A stretch of 5,700 bases of DNA from contig JACIWP010000201.1 of the NCBI GenBank assembly GCA_014360855.1, positions 1 to 5,700 of the forward strand, given 5' to 3'. Source of the DNA: Anaerolineae bacterium (lineage in GTDB: Bacteria > Chloroflexota > Anaerolineae > JACIWP01). The notes under the pieces are model-generated. The model did no database searches. It was not told where the DNA came from and saw only the letters and a program-made list of their open reading frames with translations. The position numbers were made by a program, and so were the translations under genes. Of the stretch, positions 1 to 5,504 are shown piece by piece (positions within the stretch are counted from its first letter, which is position 1; each line of letters starts with the position of its first letter).

Positions 1-312
1 GGCGCGCGCCTTGCCCTCTTTGACCAGGCGCATACCCACGACGATGGAGGAATCCTTTTTGCGGCGCACCGCCAGACTCGGCTGTTCATCCATGCCGATG
101 GTCTCGCTGGCCGGCACCAGGGTCAGCGGCAGTCCCTTGTGATCATGGCGCGCCAGCTCCGCCCGCACCGCATCCTCTTGCCCCACCAGATAGATGGGCA
201 TGCCGAACTCGCGCGCCGCCAGCACCGCCCCTTCCACCGGGGCGGCCGGCGCGTGGTCGCCGCCCATGGCGTCCAGCACTACTGGGATGTCCTCGAAACG
301 ACCTGTCACCAT
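1..312 (-). CDS. plsX: PlsX, phosphate acyltransferase (N-terminal part, runs off left edge)
   Basis: PlsX converts acyl-ACP and phosphate to acyl-phosphate, the donor for PlsY at the first step of phospholipid synthesis. It is a peripheral membrane/cytosolic enzyme. The 104 residues present begin MVTGRFEDIP and continue with VVLDAMGGDHAP (residues 11-22), the family's N-terminal signature. Near the window edge comes EQPSLAVRRKKDSSIVVGM (76-94), matching the conserved PlsX segment before the missing AGNTGA region. PlsX is usually about 330-350 residues, so about two thirds lie outside the window. The ATG at 312-310 is preceded by GGAGG 7 nt upstream. The in-frame GTG at 309-307 is an alternative start. 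The ATG lies inside the end of the upstream NTPase gene (7-bp overlap), so the two are probably translationally coupled. About eight extra residues precede the usual start of the signature. The identification is firm. Confidence 0.95.
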   Translation of the reverse strand, partial: MVTGRFEDIPVVLDAMGGDHAPAAPVEGAVLAAREFGMPIYLVGQEDAVRAELARHDHKGLPLTLVPASETIGMDEQPSLAVRRKKDSSIVVGMRLVKEGKARA

Positions 313-833
313 CCTTCCTCCTCCATCCATGTGGCGATTTCCCGCACCAGCCTGTCCCGACTCTCCGGCGTCACGGTGATGAGGCGCACATCTGGACGGG
401 AACGCACAGCCCGCAGGAACGGGTCATCCTGCAGTCCCACCGTTCCCAGCACCGGCGCATCGGCGTCCAGCGCACCCTGCACTGCCTGCCGGAAGCGGGA
501 GGAGAGACATTCCATCCGGCCGATCTCATCAATGACCAGGATGCCCTGTGCGGGGAGCGCCTCCAGCTCGATGGCCGGCAGGATTTCCGCTTCGAAGGCC
601 GGGAGCTGTACGTAATACTTGCCCACCCGCCAGGGGGACGGCATCCCGACATGGGCCAGGATGGCGCGCCGGCCGTCCAGCCGCACCGCCTCAAAGCCCA
701 GGCGCACGCCCCGCTCCCGTAGCTCGCGGGTGTAAAAGCCGCGGGCCGGCCTCCCCAAAAGCTCCAGCAGGCGCAGGATGAGCGTCGTTTTGCCCACACC
801 GGGCCGGCCGGTCAGCAGGATGTTATGCGGCAC
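306..833 (-). CDS. THEP1-type nucleoside triphosphatase (NTPase_1 family)
   Basis: This 175-residue P-loop protein has the length and motif order of the THEP1/NTPCR family (Aquifex THEP1, human NTPCR), which hydrolyses NTPs in vitro and has no settled cellular role. Visible features are the Walker A motif GRPGVGKTT (residues 9-17), the family segment RGFYTRELRERGVRLGFEAV (31-50; Gly-Phe-Tyr-Thr and Gly-Phe are typical), VGKYYVQLPAFE (70-81), and the Walker B motif ILVIDEIGRME (98-108). The Asp-Glu-Ile-Gly-x-Met-Glu core is diagnostic for the family. The protein is soluble with no membrane segment. The start is a GTG at 833-831, preceded by a GGGGGTGA purine stretch. The gene ends in TGA at 308-306, inside the plsX start. 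A strong promoter lies 40-70 nt upstream, so this is the first gene of a transcription unit continuing into plsX. Family assignment is solid, but physiological function is unknown. Confidence 0.88.
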   Translation of the reverse strand: MPHNILLTGRPGVGKTTLILRLLELLGRPARGFYTRELRERGVRLGFEAVRLDGRRAILAHVGMPSPWRVGKYYVQLPAFEAEILPAIELEALPAQGILVIDEIGRMECLSSRFRQAVQGALDADAPVLGTVGLQDDPFLRAVRSRPDVRLITVTPESRDRLVREIATWMEEEGW

Positions 834-875
834 GTCTCACCCCCGCGGCCGGTCGCTGTGCCGGCTTCGCGCCCG

Positions 876-904
876 ATTATACCATGCGGCTGGTCAAAGG
901 GCAA
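876..904 (-). promoter_or_regulatory. Sigma-70-like promoter for the NTPase-plsX unit
   Basis: On the minus strand, TTGCCC (904-899, four of six matches to TTGACA) is separated by exactly 17 nt from a perfect TATAAT (881-876). The expected start of transcription is near 868, giving a leader of about 35 nt before the GTG at 833. It lies in the 118-bp gap between lgt and the NTPase gene. No convincing intrinsic terminator is visible after lgt, only a 4-bp GCCC/GGGC stem at 911-921 without a T run. Some read-through from lgt is therefore possible. Confidence 0.75.
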
Positions 905-951
905 TACACGGCCCGCCGGGCAGTTGGACCTGTACCCCCTTAGTGAAAGGC

Positions 952-1764
952 CTACTGTATGGTGTGGGTTTTCGGCCGGCGGTGGCGAAGCCACAGCGTG
1001 ATGCCGGCCCCCACGATGCAGGCCAGGGAAATCCACTGGGCCGTTGCGACGCCGGCCACTTTCCAGGCATCCGGGCGCAGGAACTCCAGCCAGAAGCGGA
1101 TGAAGGGGTAGAGGATGAAATAGGCGAGGAAGGTGTCGCCGTCGCGCCGGCCGCCCCGCCGGCCCCACCACAGCAGGAACAGGAACGCGGCGAAATTCGC
1201 CAGCGACTCGTACAGGAACACGGGGTGGAAGCGCTCGTAGGCCTCCAGGCCCGGCAGTCGGTGCGCCGGGTCAATGTACACGCCCCAGGGCAGGTTGGTG
1301 GGCGGGCCGTACAGCTCTTGGTTGAAGAAGTTGCCCCAGCGGCCGATGGCCTGGGCGAGGAGCACCCCGGGCGCCGCGTAGTCCAGCCAGCGCAGGAAGG
1401 GCAGTTTGGCCCAGCGCGTGTACAGCCATATGCCCAGGATGCCGCCGGCGATGCCCCCGTAGATGCCAAACCCCCGCAGGCCGCCGCGCCAGAAGGCAAA
1501 GATGGCCTCCGGGTGCTGGCGGTAATACCACCAGCCCACGCCGGCCGCCGGCGTGGAGAAGACATGATACAGCCGCGCCCCTATGATCCCCAGCACCAGG
1601 GCGACCGCCAGCATGTTCCAGACGTGCGCCGGGTCATCGCCGCGGGCGCGCGCCAGTCGGCCGGCGACCAGCCCGCCGGCCGCCGCTCCCAGCACAATCA
1701 GAAAGCCGTACCAGTGGATCGCCAGAGGGCCTATGTGGAGCAGGATTTCCCCCGGGGAGCGCAT
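952..1764 (-). CDS. lgt: Lgt, prolipoprotein diacylglyceryl transferase
   Basis: Lgt transfers the diacylglyceryl group of phosphatidylglycerol to the lipobox cysteine of prelipoproteins. It is an integral membrane enzyme. The 270-residue protein has about seven hydrophobic segments and the usual family length. The N-terminal GPLAIHWYGFLIVLG (12-26) is typical. The Lgt signature GRWGNFFNQE is at 141-150, including Arg142, Asn145, Asn148 and Glu150. HPVFLYES (180-187) and RFWLEFLRPD (223-232) match the conserved C-terminal half. The region corresponding to E. coli Trp-x-Gly-Gly...Phe-His-Gly-Gly reads WRGGLRGFGIYGG (92-104): three residues longer, with Tyr102 where E. coli has His103. The C-terminal tail is basic. 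The start is an ATG at 1764-1762 with AAGG directly upstream. It lies 10 nt after the DUF1405 gene and is probably the last gene of that operon. Identification is firm. Confidence 0.95.
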   Translation of the reverse strand: MRSPGEILLHIGPLAIHWYGFLIVLGAAAGGLVAGRLARARGDDPAHVWNMLAVALVLGIIGARLYHVFSTPAAGVGWWYYRQHPEAIFAFWRGGLRGFGIYGGIAGGILGIWLYTRWAKLPFLRWLDYAAPGVLLAQAIGRWGNFFNQELYGPPTNLPWGVYIDPAHRLPGLEAYERFHPVFLYESLANFAAFLFLLWWGRRGGRRDGDTFLAYFILYPFIRFWLEFLRPDAWKVAGVATAQWISLACIVGAGITLWLRHRRPKTHTIQ

Positions 1765-1774
1765 CCTTACCGCC

Positions 1775-2389
1775 CTATACCGCCTCTGCCCCGCGCCGGC
1801 GCCAGGCCAGCCAGACGAGAAAGAGCGTCAGCAGTGTCGTGACGACGATCATCTCCCACATCATGAAGGTCTCCGACACGCCGGGCGCCATGCGCGGGCG
1901 GAAACCCAGGCCGTAGTCCACCCAGTCGGAGAGGTAGAACCAGGCGCCGGCCAGCAGGGCGTGCCGCAGGCGAAGGCGGGTCAGGAACGAGGCCAGCATC
2001 ACCCCTTCCAGTATCATGCCGATATGGGTCAGCGTCATGACCACGCTTTCGGTGGTGGCGGGATAGCCGGCGCGCCAGAAGAGGATCCAGACTGTGACGG
2101 TCCAGATGCCGTATTTGATAAGGCCAACCGTAGTGATGGCGTTGAACCAGGTCCATTCGCGCCGGCCGAGGGCGATGCCGGCCAGCGCCACCGCGAAGAG
2201 GGCGGCGAACAGCGGGCAGTCCGGCACGAAGACCAGCGCCCACCAGGGAGTCTGGAGCAGGTCAGCGCCGTACCAGTAGATGGCGCCGATGACGCCGGCG
2301 ATGACATTGATGACGAACAGCGTCCACAGCGCCCATGGGCGCAGGATAAGGGCCCGCACCTGCCGATAGGTCTGCGCCACAGCGGTCAT
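1775..2389 (-). CDS. DUF1405 family membrane protein (YpjA-like)
   Basis: This is a 204-residue integral membrane protein with about six hydrophobic segments (roughly residues 19-40, 48-75, 83-106, 117-136, 144-160 and 175-196). I place it in DUF1405 (Bacillus YpjA-like) from the segment WWALVFVPDCPLFAAL (49-64), KYGIWTVTVW (92-101) and SDWVDYG (154-160). Charged or polar residues at membrane edges (Asp57, Lys92, Asp155, Asp158, Glu179) are the likely conserved functional positions. I know of no established biochemical function. There is no signal peptide beyond the first membrane segment. The start ATG at 2389-2387 has GGAGG 6 nt upstream and overlaps the stop of the acetyltransferase gene by 4 bp (ATGA). 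Lgt follows 10 nt after its TAG. The family call comes from remembered motifs, so it is less sure than the coding call. Confidence 0.78.
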   Translation of the reverse strand: MTAVAQTYRQVRALILRPWALWTLFVINVIAGVIGAIYWYGADLLQTPWWALVFVPDCPLFAALFAVALAGIALGRREWTWFNAITTVGLIKYGIWTVTVWILFWRAGYPATTESVVMTLTHIGMILEGVMLASFLTRLRLRHALLAGAWFYLSDWVDYGLGFRPRMAPGVSETFMMWEMIVVTTLLTLFLVWLAWRRRGAEAV

Positions 2390-2943
2390 TTCTCCCCTCC
2401 AGAGTTGGTCCGTCCCAGCACACGAACGGGCACCCCTCCGACAATGGTGTGAGGCGGCACGTCCTTATTCACCAGGCTCATGGCGGAGACCACCGCACCG
2501 TCCCCGATGATGACACCCGGCAGTACGGTCACATTGGCGCCGATCATCACGTCCCGCCCGATAACCACGGGGCCGGTGCGCAGTTCGTGCCGCAGGAACT
2601 CATGGGCCAGGATCACGCTGTTGTATCCGAGAATGGTATTGTCGCCGATGGTGATAAGCTCGGGGAAGAAGATATCGAACATGGACATCAGGCCGGCGGA
2701 GACCCGTGCGCCCACCTTCATCCCCGTCCAGCGGAACAGCACGTTCTTCAGGTTCTCGGAGGGGAGGTAGCGGCAGAGGAAGATGAGGATGAAATTGCGC
2801 ACCACTTTCCAGGGGCTGGCGAAGCGGGTCCAGTACTGCAGGGAGTTGTGCGGCCCCGGGCAGGGGTGGATGGTCAAGCGCTCCAGCCGGCGGTTGACCA
2901 GCTCCTCCTCCATTTGCGCTTCTGACAGTTCCTTTTCGCTCAT
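2386..2943 (-). CDS. YvoF-like hexapeptide-repeat O-acetyltransferase
   Basis: This 185-residue protein has a C-terminal left-handed beta-helix of the acetyltransferase type that uses acetyl-CoA. Hexapeptide turns run from about residue 75 to 165: ITIGDNTILGYNSVILAHE (97-115), VVIGRDVMIGANVTVLPG (126-143), VIIGDGAVVSAMSLVNKD (144-161) and the closing IVGGVPVRVLG (167-177). His114 in AHE is the likely catalytic base. The segment PWKVVRNFILIFLCRYLP (44-61) and KVGARVSAGLMSMFDIFFPE (76-95) closely resemble Bacillus subtilis YvoF, whose gene also lies in the lgt operon. The acceptor substrate is unknown. The frame stays open upstream to 3093, but I chose the ATG at 2943 because GGGAGA lies 7 nt before it and because the extension would cross the divergent promoter. 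It is the first gene of the operon with DUF1405 and lgt. Confidence 0.87.
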   Translation of the reverse strand: MSEKELSEAQMEEELVNRRLERLTIHPCPGPHNSLQYWTRFASPWKVVRNFILIFLCRYLPSENLKNVLFRWTGMKVGARVSAGLMSMFDIFFPELITIGDNTILGYNSVILAHEFLRHELRTGPVVIGRDVMIGANVTVLPGVIIGDGAVVSAMSLVNKDVPPHTIVGGVPVRVLGRTNSGGEK

Positions 2944-2950
2944 GCGCTCT

Positions 2951-2956
2951 TCTCCC
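2951..2956 (-). promoter_or_regulatory. Ribosome binding site fixing the YvoF-like start
   Basis: GGGAGA on the minus strand is 7 nt upstream of the ATG at 2943-2941. The open frame extends about 50 codons further upstream, but no comparable site precedes the earlier start codons. This supports the shorter protein. Confidence 0.7.
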
Positions 2957-3013
2957 GCGTCGGAATGGGTGTGCCTGTCACTTGGTCGAGGGTTGCCCCC
3001 ATCCTCCGCCGGC

Positions 3014-3042
3014 TGGACGGGCATGGGCACCTGCGGTATAAT
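3014..3042 (+). promoter_or_regulatory. Sigma-70-like promoter for the M50-like gene
   Basis: TGGACG (3014-3019, four of six matches to TTGACA) is spaced 17 nt from a perfect TATAAT (3037-3042). Transcription should start near 3049, giving a leader of about 57 nt. Just after the start lies a short inverted repeat, GATGC (3051-3055) and GCATC (3062-3066). On the minus strand the same AT-rich island reads TATTAT (3043-3038), but I found no matching -35 for the divergent acetyltransferase operon, so its promoter is unassigned. Confidence 0.68.
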
Positions 3043-3093
3043 ATCGCGGTGATGCGTGTGGGCATCCGCCCGCCGGCCGGCATTCCAGCGCAC

Positions 3094-3100
3094 GGAGTGA
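3094..3100 (+). promoter_or_regulatory. Ribosome binding site fixing the M50-like start
   Basis: GGAGTGA ends 5 nt before the ATG at 3106. Earlier in-frame ATGs at 2965 and 3052 lack such a site, and the one at 2965 lies upstream of the predicted promoter. Confidence 0.72.
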
Positions 3101-3105
3101 TCCCC

Positions 3106-3858
3106 ATGCTCTGGCCGTTGCTCTGGTTCATTATAACCCTACTGCCCATGATCTGGCTGAACCGCTGGATCAGCCGGCATCTCCAGGGATTAGGACTGCT
3201 CCTGAGCGGCAGTCCCAATGCCGCCGTCGTCTTCTATTTCGTGGTGATGCTGCCAGGCATCCTGGTGCACGAGCTCAGCCACTGGGCGACCGCCCGTCTG
3301 CTGGGCCTGCGCACCGGTAAGATCACCCTTGGGCCGGCCCGCAGTGGCGCAAAGGTGCGGCTTGGCGCTGTGCGCATCGCTCGGGCGGACCCCTTGCGCG
3401 AAAGCCTGGTGGGGCTGGCCCCTCTGCTGGCCGGCTCTGGCCTGATTCTGCTCATCGGCCAGATCGTCTTCAACCTGCGACAGCTCACCCAGGCCTTTGT
3501 GCTGGGGGACGCGGCCTGGTTCTTCCAGACGCTGGCCGGCAATATCAAAACACCGGACTTCTGGATCTGGCTCTATCTGATTTTTGCCCTCAGCAACGCC
3601 ATGCTCCCGAGCGAATCGGACCGGCGCGCCTGGCTCCCCTTGGGCATTTTCCTCGGCGTCGGAATCATCGTGCTGGTCATCATCGGCTGGTCGCCGGCCA
3701 TCCCGCCGGCCCTGCTGGACCGCGCCATCGGCCTGGTGGGCTATTTGGACCTGGCCTTCGTCATCACCTTAGCGGCCGACCTGATCTTCATGGGGCTGAT
3801 TGCCGGCAGTGAGGCCCTTATCGGCTGGCTCACCGGCAGTCGGGTGCGCTACTCCTGA
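3106..3858 (+). CDS. Integral-membrane M50/site-2-protease-like putative zinc metalloprotease
   Basis: This is a 250-residue, strongly hydrophobic protein. The membrane segment around 38-54 leads into GILVHELSHWATARLLGL (51-68), an HExxH zinc site with His55, Glu56 and His59 followed by the Ala-x-x-Leu-Gly-x-x pattern seen in M50 proteases. A second motif, SNAMLPSESDRR (163-174), resembles the Asn-x-x-Pro...Asp segment that gives S2P enzymes their third zinc ligand, so Asp172 is the candidate. Further hydrophobic stretches are at 101-123, 152-165, 178-194 and 207-233. I see no PDZ or CBS domain. The family fit (M50-like) is inferred from these two motifs, and the substrate is unknown. It is transcribed alone, divergent from the YvoF-like operon. 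Its last 90 bp overlap the convergent WecA-like gene. An apparent 47-codon extension to 2965 was rejected because a clear ribosome binding site supports 3106. Confidence 0.8.
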   Translation: MLWPLLWFIITLLPMIWLNRWISRHLQGLGLLLSGSPNAAVVFYFVVMLPGILVHELSHWATARLLGLRTGKITLGPARSGAKVRLGAVRIARADPLRESLVGLAPLLAGSGLILLIGQIVFNLRQLTQAFVLGDAAWFFQTLAGNIKTPDFWIWLYLIFALSNAMLPSESDRRAWLPLGIFLGVGIIVLVIIGWSPAIPPALLDRAIGLVGYLDLAFVITLAADLIFMGLIAGSEALIGWLTGSRVRYS

Positions 3859-4902
3859 GAGCGGGAGCTGACGCCGGCTCACGTACACAAGCACCGCCAG
3901 CGTGATGCCTCCCAGCACCAGCAGGGCCAGCACTTTGTAGACGCGCTTGGAGATGACGAGCGCCAGCACGCCGAAGGCCAGGCAGAACAGATAGTACAGC
4001 AGGGCGATGGCGCGGGGTGAAAGGCCCAGGTCGTACAGCCGGTGATGGAGATGGCCCCGGTCGCCGGCGCCGATGGGCCGGCCGGCGCGCCAGCGGTTCA
4101 GGATCTGCCAGGCCACATCCACGATGGGCAGGCCCATGACCAGCAGGACGGTGGCCACCTTGGCGCCGGCCATGATGGACAGGGCCGCCACCGCATAGCC
4201 CAGGAAGAAGCTCCCCGAACTGCCCATAAAGACCTTGGCCGGCGCGAAATTGAAGGGCAGAAACCCCAGTGCCGCTCCCAACAGCGCCAGCGGCAGGAGC
4301 GCCACGCTGTACTGCCCCTCGCGCAGCATGTGAACCGTCAGGACGATGCACAGGATGGCTGTCACGCCGGCGGCCAGCCCATCCACCCCGTCCAGAAAGT
4401 TGACCGTGTTGATCATCCCCATGAACCAGAGAACCGTGAGCAGGATCACTGCCCACCCGGGGAAGATGATCAGCGTATTGGTGAAGGGATTCATCACCCG
4501 CTCGATGATGATCAGGTACGGGATGGAGAGCAAGGCGACGGCGAGCTGGGCGAGGAACTGCGGCTTCGGCCCCAGCCCCAGCCGGTCATCCAGCAAGCCG
4601 AAGACGAACATGAAGGTACAGCCCCACAGCAGGCCGGCCAGGCGCACGATCTCCTTCGGGTCGTTGCGCGCCGGCTGAAGATGAGGGGGAAGCAGGAGGG
4701 ACAGCAGTACTGCCGCGACGAATGGGAGATAGAGGCCAGGCCCGCCGAGCCGGGAGATGACGCCGTGGTGCCGTCGGCGGCCCCCCGGCGCGTCCACCAT
4801 GCCGAGCCGTTCCCCCAGCCGGCGTGCCGCCGGCGTGATCAGCAGGGCGAGGAGGAAGGCGGTGCCGAACGTCAGGGCATAAGGCCCTACGCTTCCCCAC
4901 AT
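3769..4902 (-). CDS. WecA/TagO-family polyprenyl-phosphate GlcNAc-1-phosphate transferase
   Basis: This 377-residue membrane protein of the MraY/WecA/TagO superfamily should transfer a HexNAc-1-phosphate from a UDP-sugar to undecaprenyl phosphate, starting a cell-wall or surface glycan. About ten hydrophobic segments are spread over residues 8-340. Motifs are VDAPGGRRRHHGVISRLGG (36-54), GLLDDRLGLGPK (102-113; Asp105 and Asp106), NTVNFLDGVDGLAAG (165-179), KVFMGSSGSFFLGY (223-236) and the WecA-type DRGHLHHRLYDLGLSPR (281-297). The His-x-His-His motif favours WecA/TagO over MraY. The usual Gly-Asp-x-Gly-Ser has Ser228 instead of Asp. The start ATG at 4902-4900 has GAAGG about 6 nt upstream and overlaps the dCMP deaminase end by 16 bp. 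The final 30 residues are polar and lie antisense to the protease gene. The acceptor is most likely UDP-GlcNAc; exact sugar is not decidable here. Confidence 0.9.
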   Translation of the reverse strand: MWGSVGPYALTFGTAFLLALLITPAARRLGERLGMVDAPGGRRRHHGVISRLGGPGLYLPFVAAVLLSLLLPPHLQPARNDPKEIVRLAGLLWGCTFMFVFGLLDDRLGLGPKPQFLAQLAVALLSIPYLIIIERVMNPFTNTLIIFPGWAVILLTVLWFMGMINTVNFLDGVDGLAAGVTAILCIVLTVHMLREGQYSVALLPLALLGAALGFLPFNFAPAKVFMGSSGSFFLGYAVAALSIMAGAKVATVLLVMGLPIVDVAWQILNRWRAGRPIGAGDRGHLHHRLYDLGLSPRAIALLYYLFCLAFGVLALVISKRVYKVLALLVLGGITLAVLVYVSRRQLPLSGVAHPTAGEPADKGLTAGNQPHEDQVGR

Positions 4903-5357
4903 GTGGTGCCTTCGCTCGGTTCCGATTCGCCGGCAGGGGTGAAACGCACCAGCGCCACGCCGGCCTCGCTCAGGAAGATGCGCGCCTGCGGGTCCGGGTA
5001 ATCCCCTTCGTACACCACGCGCTTGATGCCGGCATTGATGATCATCTTGGCGCAGGTCAGGCAGGGCTGATGCGTGACGTAGATAGTACTGCCGTTGATG
5101 GACACGCCGTGCAGGGCCGCCTGGATGATGGCGTTCTGCTCGGCATGCAGGGCGCGCATGCAGTGGTTGTCAATTATCAGACATCCCACCTCGGTGCAGT
5201 GGGGCAGTCCCATTGGGGCGCCGTTGTAGCCGGTGGTGAGGATGCGCCGGTCCTTCACCACCACTGCGCCCACCGCCGCCCGAGGGCAGGTACTGCGTTT
5301 GGCCACCTGGTGGGCGATGCCCATAAAGTACTCGTCCCAGCTCGGTCTCTGGCCCAT
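4887..5357 (-). CDS. dCMP deaminase (ComEB-like cytidine/deoxycytidylate deaminase)
   Basis: The predicted reaction is deamination of dCMP to dUMP, feeding thymidylate synthesis in the cytosol. The 156-residue protein has the usual length. Zinc ligands and the catalytic residue are visible as HAEQNAI (71-77; His71 and Glu73) and PCLTCAKM (98-105; Cys99 and Cys102). The segments RSTCPRAAVGAVVVKD (21-36), TGYNGAPMGLPHC (42-54) and HCMRALHAEQ (65-74) are characteristic of the dCMP deaminase/ComEB branch and include extra Cys/His residues that may bind a second zinc. The start ATG at 5357-5355 follows AAAGGGGGG, with 4 nt between the G run and the start. It overlaps the WecA-like gene by 16 bp, so the two are co-transcribed. 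This pairing is also familiar in clostridial genomes. The last 15 or so residues are a variable tail. The call is firm at family level. Confidence 0.93.
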   Translation of the reverse strand: MGQRPSWDEYFMGIAHQVAKRSTCPRAAVGAVVVKDRRILTTGYNGAPMGLPHCTEVGCLIIDNHCMRALHAEQNAIIQAALHGVSINGSTIYVTHQPCLTCAKMIINAGIKRVVYEGDYPDPQARIFLSEAGVALVRFTPAGESEPSEGTTCGEA

Positions 5358-5392
5358 GCGACCCCCCTTTCAGAAATACCGCCGGCACATGA

Positions 5393-5419
5393 TTGCCCCT
5401 TGTATATACCACAGGGCAA
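5393..5419. repeat. Near-palindrome overlapping the deaminase promoter
   Basis: TTGCCC (5393-5398) and GGGCAA (5414-5419) flank the self-complementary core GTATATAC (5402-5409) with 3 and 4 nt between. A second, offset inverted repeat is CCCCTTG (5396-5402) with CAAGGGG (5417-5423). The core covers the predicted -10, so an operator is possible. No regulator is visible in the window. Confidence 0.45.
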
Positions 5420-5432
5420 GGGGGCGGGACAA
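5403..5432 (-). promoter_or_regulatory. Probable promoter of the dCMP deaminase-WecA operon
   Basis: On the minus strand TTGTCC (5432-5427, four of six to TTGACA) is spaced 18 nt from TATATA (5408-5403). The predicted start is near 5396, leaving a leader of about 38 nt before the ATG at 5357. The element sits just after the tandem terminators of the previous gene, as expected for a new unit. The -10 lies inside a near-palindrome (5393-5419), listed separately. Confidence 0.5.
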
Positions 5433-5463
5433 ATCGCGCCGGCGGCGGGTGTTGGAAAACAGC

Positions 5464-5488
5464 AGGGGCACAGCGCCGCTGTGCCCCT
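5464..5488 (-). terminator. Intrinsic terminator, second of a tandem pair
   Basis: A perfect 11-bp stem (AGGGGCACAGC at 5464-5474 pairing with GCTGTGCCCCT at 5478-5488) has a 3-nt loop. Reading on the minus strand it is followed by GCTGTTTTCC, which contains a short T run (5459-5456). On the plus strand no T run follows, so it most likely ends transcription of the PorB-like gene. Confidence 0.72.
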
Positions 5489-5504
5489 CTCGCCGGCCAA
5501 TGCA

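Noticed and set aside
911..921. Terminator after lgt
   Set aside because: There is only a 4-bp GCCC/GGGC stem and no T run, so it is not a credible intrinsic terminator.
778..1842. Long plus-strand open frame (354 codons) opposite lgt
   Set aside because: It is antisense to the clear Lgt protein. Its translation is a low-complexity run of Gln, Ala, Gly and Pro with no motif, typical of a shadow frame in GC-rich DNA.
1583..2452. Plus-strand open frame (289 codons) opposite DUF1405 and lgt
   Set aside because: It has no recognisable domain, a His/Asp/Gly-rich composition, and lies fully antisense to supported genes.
3038..3066. Minus-strand promoter for the acetyltransferase operon using TATTAT at 3043-3038
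   Set aside because: The hexamer 17 nt upstream (GATGCC) does not resemble a -35, so I cannot support a promoter on this strand.
2944..3093. N-terminal extension of the YvoF-like protein by 50 residues
   Set aside because: The extension lacks similarity to YvoF, runs through the divergent promoter, and a good ribosome binding site supports the start at 2943.
2965..3105. N-terminal extension of the M50-like protein by 47 residues
   Set aside because: It would start upstream of the predicted promoter and overlap the divergent leader. GGAGTGA before 3106 fixes the shorter start.
4042..5001. Plus-strand open frame (319 codons) opposite the WecA-like gene
   Set aside because: Its composition is Gln/His/Asp-rich antisense, with no motif or ribosome binding site. 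The minus strand carries an unambiguous transferase.
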